Shown piece by piece: positions 1 to 10,203 of a stretch of DNA of 37,019 bases. This stretch comes from Vitrella brassicaformis (Eukaryota; Sar; Vitrellaceae), in NCBI GenBank assembly GCA_001179505.1, contig CDMY01000821.1, forward strand, positions 1 through 37,019. Direction: 5' to 3'. The notes under the pieces are model-generated. The model searched no databases. It saw nothing but the letters and a program-made list of their open reading frames with translations, and had not been told where the DNA came from. How positions within the stretch are numbered: position 1 is the first letter of the stretch; every line of letters begins with the position of its first letter. Both the position numbers and the translations under genes were made by a program.

Positions 1-163
1 ACCCCACCCGTCCCACCCCACCCACCACACTCAGACGAGTCTCTCTCTATATGCACAGTGCGATAGCTTCTGACGCAGTGAGGCAGTGACAGCCAGACTG
101 ACATATGTACACCCACCCTCAGAAGGCAGTCCCGCTATCGCTAGCCGCTGATGTCGATCCATT

Positions 164-1021
164 CTATGGCGCTCCCTGCAGGGACTGGCCTCTCCCGCCA
201 TCCGCACCACCCGTCTTGTAACTGGCGAACAGCGCGTCGATCTCCACCGAGTAGTCCATTGCGGGCCCGCGGCCGCGGCCTTTGCTGCCCCGTGATGAGC
301 GCACAGATCGCTGAGCCGACCCGGTGGCCGTCTTCTTCGCAGCCCGGCCCTTCTTCTTCGCTGAGGCCGCCGCAGCAGTGGGTGTGGTCTTGCTATGCCC
401 ATCTCCGTCGCCATGCCCCTGTGCTCCTTCTCCCGCCTCTATCGTCGCCCAGGCCTCCGCCTCTCCCCATTTGCCGACCTGACCGGCGCCCTCCCCTGCG
501 TCACCACCCGGCTGTCCCGTCCCCATGATCTGCGAAGCCTCCCGCTTCCGTTGATAGTGGTTGCGGTGGCGACCGCGGCCCTCGAACTTCACACGCTCAG
601 CGCTCTCTGACGGCCGCTTCCTGGTCGTGGAGCCGAGGCTGAGCAGCAGCGCACGGGCAGCATCCGTGCCAGCCGGGGGAATATACAGGGATGGCACTGC
701 TGCCGCAGCCGATGCACCGCCCGATGCGCCACCCGATGCACCAGCCGGTGCGCCACCCGATGCGCCGCCCGATGCACCAGCCGGTGCCGCCGACGATGCA
801 AATGCATAGGCCTGATGCTGAGGGATGCCGAACAGGGCCTCGGCTGCAGACCAGGTGGCAGTCGAGGGTGTCGTGGTGTTGTCGTGTTCTAAGAAGAGAG
901 CCGCGGACGTCTGCCCCTCTCCCGCCCTTGGGATCGGCAGGGAGAGCGCGCCCCGCTGGTCTTCTCCATCCATTCTCCTACACCATCTTTCCTCTATCGC
1001 CTCCCTGAGCTCGCACAGCAT
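164..1021 (-). CDS. Low-complexity basic protein of unknown function
   Basis: Single uninterrupted reading frame of about 285 residues if the ATG at 1021 is used. The frame stays open to 1228, but that part would overlap the divergent BRO1 gene, so the inner start is preferred. I do not recognise the family. The first third is ordinary sequence. It is followed by an Ala/Gly/Ser/Pro tract built from a 12-base repeat (GASGGA-type units). The C-terminal half is Lys/Arg/Gly rich (KKKGRAAKK, RGSKGRGRG) and ends with an acidic/hydrophobic motif, EIDALFASYK. That motif weakly recalls the EIDDIF box of the DUF1764 family of small basic eukaryotic proteins. The basic composition suggests a nuclear or nucleolar, nucleic-acid-binding role, but this is only inference. 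It is head to head with the BRO1 gene, 103 bases between starts. Confidence 0.55.
   Translation of the reverse strand: MLCELREAIEERWCRRMDGEDQRGALSLPIPRAGEGQTSAALFLEHDNTTTPSTATWSAAEALFGIPQHQAYAFASSAAPAGASGGASGGAPAGASGGASGGASAAAAVPSLYIPPAGTDAARALLLSLGSTTRKRPSESAERVKFEGRGRHRNHYQRKREASQIMGTGQPGGDAGEGAGQVGKWGEAEAWATIEAGEGAQGHGDGDGHSKTTPTAAAASAKKKGRAAKKTATGSAQRSVRSSRGSKGRGRGPAMDYSVEIDALFASYKTGGADGGRGQSLQGAP
695..795. repeat. 12-base coding minisatellite
   Basis: Imperfect tandem copies of a 12-base unit (GATGCACCGCCC, GATGCGCCACCC, GATGCACCAGCC and variants) inside the basic protein gene. They encode its Gly/Ala/Ser tract on the minus strand. The unit is a multiple of three, so copy-number changes keep the frame. 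Confidence 0.85.
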
Positions 1022-1124
1022 TCCGTGAAACAGCTCTCGAGGCAGAACTTGAGGCGACCATCGGATCTGCCTCCTTACTGACACCGACAGCTCTAGGCGC
1101 CCACTAGCTTGTGTGCAGACTGAA
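1022..1124. promoter_or_regulatory. Short divergent promoter region
   Basis: Only 103 bases separate the chosen start codons of the leftward basic protein gene and the rightward BRO1 gene. Both promoters must lie here or overlap the neighbouring coding sequence. A TTGTGTGCAG stretch just before the BRO1 start resembles a 3' splice site and could be the end of an intron in the 5' UTR. No clear TATA element is seen. Confidence 0.4.
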
Positions 1125-3577
1125 ATGTGGATTCTGTATCCGCTGGACTTCCCCAAGTGCTGCGGCCGCTTCGCCTTCGAAGATCTCTTTGATCTCAAGA
1201 ACGTCTTCCGGCTGTCCGAGGCCAGCAAGAGCAGAGATGTGTTCGTTCAGGCTGTCAACCTCGGCCAGCCGGGGGCCCTGCGCGTCCTGGACGAGGGCGC
1301 GGCCTACCTGCCGCATTTGCTGGCGGTCATCCAGGCGATTGATGCACCCATTGTGCCCAAGGCCGCCGCCTCCTCGCGAGGCGTCAAGAACCTCCGCGTG
1401 TCTGTAAGTAAGATGCACAGGGGGCAAACTAACGACCATGCATGAATCCACATCATTGAGTGGTACGCGGCGGTGATGCGTGTGTGTTTGTGTGTGTCGG
1501 TCAGTGGCGGTCGTTCCTGAACACGCCGGCACAGCCAGTCTTCAAACAGTTCCAGAGGTCGGCCAGACAGCCAGGCACTCACCAGCCGCCTTGTTCACCT
1601 GTGAGTGACGTGTGTGTGTGTGTGCGTGTATGTGGCTGTTGGTTGGTGCAGCGTCCGTCAGGCGTTGTCGTACGAGCTGACGATGGTGCTGTGCACTTTG
1701 GCTGCTGCCCAGATCGTGCAGGCACAGAGGGGGCTGGCTGAAGCACAGATGGAGGACATCCCGGAGGGAGCCATCACGGTAGGCACGACGGACGCACACC
1801 TCACACCTCACACCTCACTCATTCCACATACAAAGGAAGGGATCGAGGAGCTTTCTGCATGTGTATACATGTGTGTGTGTTGTGTGTGGCCATCCATCTC
1901 ATCGATCTGATCAGTCTGCGGTGTCTTTTTGTGCCAAGAGTGCCGGCCTCTTCCAGCACGCACAGGAGACCACACCGGTAGGTAGTGCACTACATGCAGC
2001 ACTTGACGGACGGACGCGACAGACACCTGACCTGATGCACCTCACCGCACCTCGACTGACACAGACAGCATCCATTCATTCATTCATTGATTCTGTGTGT
2101 GGGTGTGGGTGTGGTTGCGTGTATGTTATGTGTCCCCCGGATGGCTGGTGTGTGCTGTGCTGTGCTGTGCCTACCCTACAGGAGTCGCTGCTGGATCAGA
2201 TAGAGCTGGTGCAGTGCCCTGAGGTCTACCCGAAAGTCCTTCATGGGTACGTTACCACCACAGTCAGCTTCCACTCATTCCTCTCCACGTGTAGTGAGTG
2301 TATGTGTGTCGTTCTGCACGGCAAGTGTGATATATGGGTGCCACCGATGGGTTCATTCATTCATTCCTGGCTGTGCTATGCTGTGCTGTATGTGTGTGTC
2401 TATGCTATGCAGGATGATGGCGTATGCCCAGATGTGCACGCAGCAGCTGAGCTACGAGCACGCGCGGCGCAAGGGCAGCGTCAACCACACCTTGCTAGGC
2501 AAAATCGCCCTCTGTGTGGGAGACCTTTCGGACAAGACACTCGCAGCACTCAGAAGTAAGTTGCTCACACCACACCACACCACATCACACCACATCACAC
2601 CGCCCTATAGCATAGCCGGCCGCTGTCTGTCTGCATCTTTGCATGTCCTGTGTGCGGTTGGTTGGTTGGTTTGTATGTCCGTCCATTCATTAGGTGTGCC
2701 TGAGGGTATCTGTGGAGGGTTGGTCATCCATCTGCAGGGGTGCTCGTCGCTCTACCGGGCCATAGGCTGGAAACACATCGCCATGGCCGAGTGGGAGAAG
2801 GAAGCTTACGTACGTCAGTCAGCAAAGAGCGGAGCGGAAGGGACGCAGCGTATACGCCCAAGCCCATGATTTGCGTGTCTGGCTCTGCGTGTGTGTATGT
2901 GTATGTGTGCAGGGCGTGGCTGTGACGTACGTCAAGCAGGCCAGCGCTTATGTTGCCAAACGTAAGGAAGGAGTCGCCAAATGCCTCCCAGGGAACGATA
3001 ACACATTCCTTCTGGCCGGCTGCGTGCGGATGTCAGTGCGTCAAGGCCTTGCTGCTGCACCGCTGCCGCACCTGCGGAACATCGTGGACAGGTACACTCA
3101 CAAACACACACACGCACACACAGACACGCACACACCCGGCAGACAGGCAAACAAGACGCTGCCATTTGTCTACCGATTTGTCTGCCTGCCTTGCCGTCAA
3201 TAGAGAGGTGGCGGAGGTCACGGCCGTGTGCAACGAGTAAGCAACAACACGGCGCCCACCGACACACCATGGTGGCTGGCAACCCATCACCTCTCAAACG
3301 TTTGTGTGAATGCATGGCTATCCATCCCCCTCCTTGTCTGTCCGTCTGCAGGTATGAGAACGACAACAACAATGTGTATTTCGCGACCGCCCCGCGCTTC
3401 TCGTCGCTGGTACCCGTCCACGGTGCCTTTGTCAGGGGGCCGGAGAAGTTCGTCGATCCCGAGCCAGCCTTCACGCCCGACATGCTCATGGAAGACAACA
3501 AGGAGGACCCAGATGCAGCCAAGAGGGGCGGCGGGCTGTTCGGACTCTTTAGGAAAGGCAGCGGCACCAAACCGTGA
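1125..3577 (+). CDS. BROX: BRO1-domain protein (BROX/ALIX family)
   Basis: Eleven exons: 1125-1403, 1505-1600, 1662-1778, 1915-1977, 2182-2246, 2413-2555, 2694-2809, 2913-2961, 3037-3091, 3204-3236, 3352-3577. All phases agree and give 413 residues, close to the about 411 of BROX. BRO1 landmarks seen in order: an N-terminal MWILYPLDFP-type start, a helix like ALSYELTMVLCTLAAAQ, the hallmark SAGLFQHAQE, LLGKIALCVGDL, HLQGCSSLYRAIGW, and the C-terminal DNNNVYFATAP motif (DNxxIY-like in the family). BRO1 domains are boomerang-shaped helical scaffolds that bind ESCRT-III CHMP4 at endosomes. As in BROX there is no long V domain or proline-rich tail. The C-terminus is Gly/Lys rich and lacks a CAAX box. 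The exon 7 boundary and the small intron 2962-3036 were chosen because they preserve frame and family similarity. Confidence 0.85.
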
Positions 3578-4346
3578 GTGGATGAATGAGTGGCATATAT
3601 CCGTGTCAGTCAATGCGGGATGGAAGACCAGCAAGCTGCATTGCATATGTATGTATGTCAGTGTGTACTCATATACATATACGCAAGGTGCATGCGATGC
3701 AAAGCTGTGTGTCTGAGCGTTTTTTCGTCCGCGCTTCAATTTGTGTGTTTGGTTTTTACAACGGTTGGTTGGTTCACACAGACGATCGAGAGGAAGGCAA
3801 GGCGCGCATGGCATCACATGACATGATGTGGTGCCGTCAGTCAAATCAAATCAATGACCTGTGAAAGTCATCCGCCCGATCCGAGGGCTTTACTTACCAA
3901 CCACTACGCACACAAGCAATACACACGTGGGCACATATATGATCGTTCCATCGATCGATCCATTGACTACTCACCCAGCCATCTGTCTCATCAATTCATG
4001 CATCCATCCATCGCACTCACACCTTCAGCTTCCCTCCCCTCTGCTGATCCTCCTCGGCTCGACAGCAGCACGTGTGCAAGCAAGCGCACACAGACAGGTA
4101 GGTATCACTCTCACTACTCAGAGCGTTCGGTCGGTCAGTGTCGGTCGGTCACTCGCGCCCATGAAGCACAGGTCAGCGGACAAACCAAATCCCTTTGACT
4201 GATTGATACCGATGTGGCAGTCAAGTCGCCTGACTATCTAAATGTAACGAATACATATGGGCGCAGTGCGTACGTACGGCGCGGCCGCCTGGCAGTCAGT
4301 CCGACAAAGACCTGGCCTGACCTACTCTCACTGCCAGCCACTCAGG

Positions 4347-4410
4347 TACACACACTCACACACACACACACACACACACATCTGTCTGTCTGTCTGTCCT
4401 TCTGTCTGCA
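4347..4410. repeat. (CA)n followed by (TCTG)n microsatellite
   Basis: An almost pure CA run to 4380 is directly joined to TCTG repeats ending near 4410. It is noncoding. Confidence 0.9.
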
Positions 4411-4737
4411 GGTCACTGTGTCACCGGTCCACAAGCACACATGCACCTGCTCTGCGGGTAAGTGCACTGGCTGGCCTAACTGCAATGATGCTACATTGGA
4501 CATACATACCTAAACAAGTCAGTGCGATGTGCGATGCAGCATAACTGACGGATGGACGGGGACACGCAAGGGGCTGGCAAGCCTTCAAACTCGATCAGTC
4601 GGTCCTGTGTCCCACACTACACAAAAAAAATCGTCGTGTCCCCATGCCCCTATGACCCCCTCTCCCCTTCCCCCCACGCACACAAACATCCACTCACACC
4701 CACACACACACTCACACACACACACAGACGAAGAGGC

Positions 4738-4796
4738 GACAGACAGACAGACAGACAGACAGGGAGACAGAAAGACAGACAGACAGACAGACAGCA
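4738..4796. repeat. (CAGA)n microsatellite
   Basis: About thirteen CAGA/GACA units interrupted by short GGGA and AAAG variants, in the same gene-poor spacer. Confidence 0.9.
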
Positions 4797-4922
4797 AGAG
4801 AGAGAGCAGACAGCCAACCAAGAAAGTAAGCAACCAGGGGGTACACTTAAAAAACAGCCGGACAAGAGCCGAGTATACATAACATGCACACCAGCCGGAC
4901 AAGAGCCGACTCTTCTAGCCCG

Positions 4923-7900
4923 TCAGGGCGTCGGCACATCCACCGACGGCTTGGCCTCCTCGGCGGCCGACTCGGCCTCGGCCTCGGTAGCAGGTGCGGG
5001 TGGCGGAGCAGGCGAGGCCTCGTCTTGGGCAGGGGCGGGGGAGCTGTCGTCTTGGGCGGGGGCGGGGGCAGCGCCGTTGGGGAAGATGGGGCGCAGGCGG
5101 TGGTGGTCGCGGGGGAAAGGGGTGCGGCGCTGGGGCGGCTTGCCCGTCAGACCGTACTTACGGTTCACCTGACAGGACAGGCGACACGCATGTCCAATGC
5201 AGACACTGTCTGTCTGTCTGCTGTCTGTCTGCGTGTTGGTGGGGTGCAGTGCATGTCATGTCACCAGTCAGTGCCTGTGCACACCATACCTGCTCCATCT
5301 CTTCGTCGAGCTCGAGGAGGTCCCCCTCCATGTCAGCGTACACCTGGATGGATTGCATGGATGGATGGCCGACAGAGAGGCAGACAATGGATGGATGGAT
5401 GATTCGATCCCTCCCTCCCTCAGTGTTTCTTGTGCTCACCTCTTTGTACTGGAGGTGGGTGTCAATTATCTCCTTTGCGAGCGATACGTTGGCCCGCTTC
5501 CCACACAACTCGTAGCTGCACCGGTCGGGGTGGTACCTACACCCACACCACCCACACCACACAACAGACGCCACAAAGTCCACAAGCCCATGGATCCACC
5601 TTGCCCCGTCTAAACCCGTCCCTCCCTCCTTTGCAGCCGTACGTACGTCATTTTGAAGATGCCGGACGTCTGGGCCACCTCCCTCTCAGACAGCCGCCCC
5701 TTGTTGTGGTAGTGCATACGCCTGGACGGCCTCTCGCCACCACCACCATCTTCACCACCAGCAGCACCGTAGGGAGGCGAGCCGTCATCGTCTCGCGGGC
5801 GGTGCGGGTTGATCCACATGAAGTCATCCTTGGTGAGGGTCACGTGCTCGCTCACGAACTCAAAAGCCGCTCTGGCGCGCCCCAGGGTGTCTTGGGAGCG
5901 GCCGAATATCCTGACCTTCGCCATGCCGTCAACCGAGTTCAACACGCGAATGTCAACCTGACAACAGCGACAATATGTGTGTGTGCATGTGTGTGATAGA
6001 ACCGACCGATCTCGCCCACCCACCCACCCACCTTGAAGTCGCTTTCGATCTGCTTGATGTGCTGTCCGTCTTTGCCGATGTGCAAACCGACCATGCTCTC
6101 GGGCACCTCGAACTCGAGCTGCTGGCTCTCCTCGTACTTGGTGCGGTGGGCCTCGAGGGCCTTGAGCTGCAGCGCCGGGCTGTGCTTGTGCTCCTGGATG
6201 TGTGCCGGGTGGTTCTTTTGTCTGTTGTTGTACTGGTAGACCGCCTCAGTGGTCTCCTTGCCGTCGGCGGTCTTCTGGGGCCGTCGCGCTTTGCTGGCCT
6301 TGGGTGACGCCTCACTGGCCGGCGCAGATGGGACGGATGCGGCTGAGGGTGGCGGGGCAGCACTGAGAGGCTTCGGTGAGGACTCCGACGGGCCCGACTT
6401 GTCCTCGTGAGATGAAGTCTTCTTGTCGTAGGAGCTGGCGGCCTTCTTGCCCTTCTTGCCCCGGGTCACCACAACCCACCAGTCATCGGACGCCGCGGGC
6501 CTCTCCTCAGGCTTGGCCTCCTCCTCCTTGCCCTCTGCCACCAGTGGCGCCGGAGAGACCTCTGCTGGTGCAGCGTCCTCAGCAGCAGCAGCCGTGTTAG
6601 ACGTCGGCACGTCCACTGGCGGGTTGGCCTCCTCGGCGGCCGGCTCGGCCTCGGCCTCGGTAGCAGGTGCGGGTGGGGGAGCAGGCGAGGCCTCGTCCTG
6701 GGCAGGGGCGGGGGAGGGGGAGGCACCGTCGTTGGTGGGCGATTCTGAGCTGGGCTTGGTCTTCCTCTTCTTCTTGTTCTTCCGCTTCTTCTTCTTGCCC
6801 GCGCCCCCCTCTTGCTGGCTGCCCTGCACGTCCTCCTCGGCCTTCTCGTCAGTCTCCTCGCCTCCCTCCTTGGTGCCGTCGGTAGCAGCCGCACCATCAC
6901 CCTCAGTAATCTTGCCCTCGCCGCCTGGGCCATCCTCCTTGGACTCCTCGGTGCCCCCGTTCATACCGGTCTCCTCGACACGGGGCGACGCCTCCTCCTT
7001 CTCGACGACCGGCTCAGGGGCAGCCTGGGCCTCGACCTCGCCCTCGAGGGAAGCAGCGGGCTCGCGGGCCTGGTCGGCAGCAGCGACTTCTGCTGGCGCT
7101 GGTGCGGCTGCTGCAGCTGCTGGTGCAGGGGCGTCGTCAGCGTCGCCAGCGTCTCCGGGGGCTGGGGTCTCTTGCTGTCCAGCTGCCGCTTCGGCCGCCT
7201 TGCGGGCTTTCTTCTTGGCCCGGCGCCTCGCCGACTTGGACAGCGTCGAAGTGGCAGCTGCCGCAGCGGCAGGGGCAGCGGGGGATTCGCCGCCCTCGTC
7301 ATTCTCGCCCACTCCAGCCTCTCCCTCACGCTCTCCCTCGCCCTCTCCCTCCTGCTGGTTTCCCCCCGTCTCGGCAGCCGACTCCTCCCGGGGGGCACAC
7401 GACTCAGCCGCAGTGGCGTCGACAGCCTCGGGCACGGGTGGGGGCTGGGTGTCAGCAGCCTCTGTGGGGGTCGGTTCTGTGTCGGTACCGTCCTGGGATG
7501 GTGCAGCCGGTGGGCTGGCAGCAGGTCGGTTTGTGGCTCCATCGTCGGCGGGGGGAACTATCCACGATGATGGGCGCCGCGACTTGTTGTTGCTGTGGTT
7601 GTTTGCGGGGGATACCGACGACCCGACAGAGCGACCTGCAGTGCAGCAAGGAAGACACATCACATGCACACATGGATGGATGGATGTGCAGGTCAGGTCG
7701 TTCGGTCAAAAGCCTGCTCACCTTGAGTACTAGCAGACGCGCGCTGCTGGGGTGGCACCGATCGCATGGTGTTACCTTCAGAGCGGGCGCACTCGCGGGC
7801 CAGGGCGGCCTCCACAACACCGTTCCCACCATCAGCATCACCACCTCCCCGTCCGCGGTCTCGCCCTATTCTCCGGCCGCGCCCGCCGACAGGCCCAGTG

Positions 7901-8882
7901 CTCGAGGTGCCCCCAGTGACCGCCACACGCGCACGAGTTGAGCACACACCCCCAAACACGTCGACCTGACAATACCCAGACAGGCACAAGATACCACACA
8001 CGACATGAGACGGACTGACATGCCCACCATCCTCCCTCCCTCCCATCCATCCATCCATCCGCTCCTCTCACTCACCTCGTCAAATTGATCCACGGGGGCT
8101 TTCACGTCCACAGGCGGGGTGGGGGCGTTGGAGGCCGAGGCCGCGTTGGCGCTCTGGCCGCTGCCCTTCTGCAGCAGCTGCATCGACCTTCCCTCCGACA
8201 TCGTCTCAGACGACGCAGCCGGGCTGGGCTCGGGTGACCTCGCCGGCGGCACGCGCACCTCGGGCGGTGTCGTCGTCAGCTCCTGCTTGGGGGGCTGCTG
8301 TGGCTGCTGCTGCTGCTCATCGATGTGAGCAGCCATGGCGGACACGAGCACCGCTGCACACATTCCGACAGCAGATGCACAAGGCCCCGTTTCGTACACA
8401 CATGTGTTTGTCTATGTCCGTGTGTGTGTCTATCTTCCGTACACACCTTCTGTGATGCCGTGAAGTCGGAGTATGAAGCCCAGGAACCAGCGGAATGGGC
8501 CGCCTGTTGTGAATTTCTTGAACTCGGCTACGACATGGGCCACTGCATGCGTACATCCCGACAGCAGATAGTGACAACCGCACATACGCCTCATCGATCC
8601 ACCACGCCCCTTCCATGTCATGTGCGTACCATCCGTCGCCAGTAGGGTGTCCAGATCGCCGTCGTCCGTGCTTGCCGCATGGCAGGGGTCCGTCTTAGAA
8701 GCCGCTGCACACAACACACAACACACAGACACACACACACACACACACAAAACACACAACACACACGTGTGTGCAGATCCCCACGTGTGTGCATGTGCTC
8801 CCTCCCTCTCACCCGTCGAGTAGTAGGCAGCGAATGCCCGTGTGTGCGCCATGCCGGGAAGGAAGGCCGCGCCGGAGAACAT
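4923..8882 (-). CDS. KH-domain RNA-binding protein, FMR1/FXR-like
   Basis: Ten exons read leftward: 8882-8813, 8704-8630, 8542-8447, 8353-8076, 7965-7722, 7635-6032, 5957-5647, 5536-5440, 5343-5290, 5168-4923. Phases match throughout, giving about 1024 residues. Residues 1-95 are of unknown type with a hydrophobic stretch (WFLGFILRLHG). Then come Gln-rich and Arg/Gly-rich segments, and about 500 residues of Ala/Glu/Pro/Lys low complexity. A KH domain at about 760-835 has the GKDG loop at about 775-778 after FEVPESMVGLHIG. It is followed by RIFGRSQDTLGRARAAFEF, as in FMR1/FXR KH domains. Further on, ANVSLAKEIIDTHLQYKEV then a DLLELDEEME helix recall the FMRP segment after KH2. The likely role is cytoplasmic mRNA binding. 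No Tudor/Agenet pair is recognised. An alternative start is the Met at 8336. A noncoding or extra 5' exon may lie at 8947-8982. Confidence 0.7.
4930..5043. repeat. C-terminal copy of a 114-base intragenic duplication
   Basis: This matches 6603-6716 without gaps and with seven differences counted by eye. Both copies are in the same frame of the KH-protein gene and encode an Asp/Glu/Ala/Pro-rich module ending in VDVPT. This copy supplies the protein's last residues and its stop codon. Confidence 0.85.
6603..6716. repeat. Internal copy of the 114-base duplication
   Basis: Internal partner of 4930-5043, located in the long low-complexity exon about 1.7 kb upstream in the gene's sense. Same orientation and same reading frame. 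Confidence 0.85.
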
Positions 8883-9823
8883 CTGAAGCGGCCCGCACAG
8901 ACGAAACATCAGAGAGAGGCCGCAAAGGGATAGGCCGCCTACTTACTGATGCCTTGTGTGTCGCAGGGAATCGAAGAGGGACCTGAAGCACACACAGGCA
9001 GACAACCCGACCATCACATACGCAGAGACACCAGACAACACGCAGTGGACACCCACTGGCAGATCCATCCATCGAAATGGACCCTCTCTCCCTGACGTCG
9101 CCCGCCCTCTCTGTCCAGCACCCCATCCTGCCTCCCCGCTGACTTTCAACGCGCCTCTCACGCCCATGTGACGCTTCCCTCTCACGGCCAGCCCCACCAT
9201 CCATCCCAGGACTGAGCTGCCCCTCCTGACCTACACTCCCTGTCTGTGCCGTACCTCACCGTGGTGGGTGCACGTGGGCGAGAGGGAGGTAGAGGGAGGG
9301 GGAACCGAACCGACGAACAGTCCGAGAGGCCACGAGGCGGGGATCAGCCGCTGCAGGCTCGACAAGACTAACGGGCTACACAGGCCGACAGGCCGTCACA
9401 GGCGGTCACGGGCCGTCGCACAGGCCGTCTGCCTCTGCCGGGAGGAGGGTCTTCCACTCCCCTCTCACATGCGAGCTTGTGCTCGTTCTTAACCAACCAC
9501 TGGCAGCAGATCTTTGTCTTTAGGCTACATCAAACATGCAGACATGTAGACAATGAATGCATCCGGTTCCGTTTGTGTGCAGATCCTCTCGTGTGGGATG
9601 GCGAAGGGAGTGCTTTGCTTCCTTGCTGCAGGGGAGACAACCCATCATCCCTCGCTCTCTCGGATCCATGAGTGTATCTCCCTGCTGTCTGTTGTGGAGT
9701 CTCGCAAAGGACCATTGGTGCTCATCAGTGTCCTCTCCTTTCACCGACAGACAGCCCACGATGGGTCAAAACATCAGTCTGCATCGACACTCAAAAGGGT
9801 CATGCATACATGGTTCTTCCGAG

Positions 9824-9860
9824 ACACACACACATACATACATACATACATACATACATG
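9824..9860. repeat. (CA)n/(CATA)n microsatellite
   Basis: A short CA run passes into about seven CATA units in noncoding sequence. Confidence 0.85.
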
Positions 9861-10082
9861 TACACGCATCAGTCACATCACGGCAAGGAAAAAATGGTCA
9901 CTTCACGTCAGGCATGGAGGAGTCCAGTTGAACGATCGATGGATGTCTGCCGGACCCCACACCACACACACCAAGACCGATGCAATCCGATGCAATCATT
10001 GCAGTCAGCACCGCCTGGTGACTCACTCCTTACTGACTGGCTGACTGATTGCATTTGACACCTCGCGCAAACACTCAGGGTC

Positions 10083-10084
<2 letters not shown>

Positions 10085-10113
<29 letters not shown>

Positions 10114-10133
10114 ATCCATCCATCCATCCATCA
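10085..10133. repeat. (TGCC)n joined to (ATCC)n
   Basis: Six or seven TGCC units are directly followed by four to five ATCC units, just beyond the SBPase stop codon and probably within its 3' UTR. Confidence 0.85.
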
Positions 10134-10203
10134 TACAGCATACATACATCCACCACACACGATAGGATACACCGTCCGTGGTCGAGTGAATGGATCGGAT
10201 CGA

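Larger units (their letters stand above)
3578..4922. other. Gene-poor spacer with simple repeats
   Basis: No convincing exon is seen on either strand. The region lies between two convergent genes and holds their 3' ends, TATG/CATA-type and GTCGGTCA-type short repeats, a CA run followed by TCTG repeats, and a CAGA run. Open frames here translate into repeat-derived Thr/His or Cys/Val peptides and were not accepted. Confidence 0.6.
8883..10203. other. Spacer between two leftward genes
   Basis: It holds the presumed promoter and 5' UTR of the KH-protein gene and the 3' UTR of SBPase. A 36-base segment at 8947-8982 (minus) is bounded by good AG and GTAAGT sites and could be a 5' UTR exon or an in-frame coding exon. 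CATA and TGCC/ATCC repeats fill 9824-10133. No other gene is supported. Confidence 0.5.

Noticed and set aside
4738-4796. Regularly spaced short repeats resembling an array
   Set aside because: The unit is four bases without spacers, an ordinary microsatellite, so not a CRISPR array. The DNA is clearly eukaryotic.
6447-7733. Long rightward open frame (428 codons) opposite the KH-protein exon
   Set aside because: It is rich in Ala/Ser/Pro because it is the antisense of the Glu/Ala/Lys-rich coding exon. It has no start context or homology of its own.
8430-8909. A continuous 159-codon leftward frame read as a single exon
   Set aside because: It contains a Cys/Val run translated from a TG repeat between good splice sites. 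Removing two introns leaves a sensible sequence joined in phase to the KH-protein gene.
9530-9760. Open frames on both strands around 9500-9950
   Set aside because: They are short, mutually overlapping, without motifs, and partly encoded by CATA repeats.
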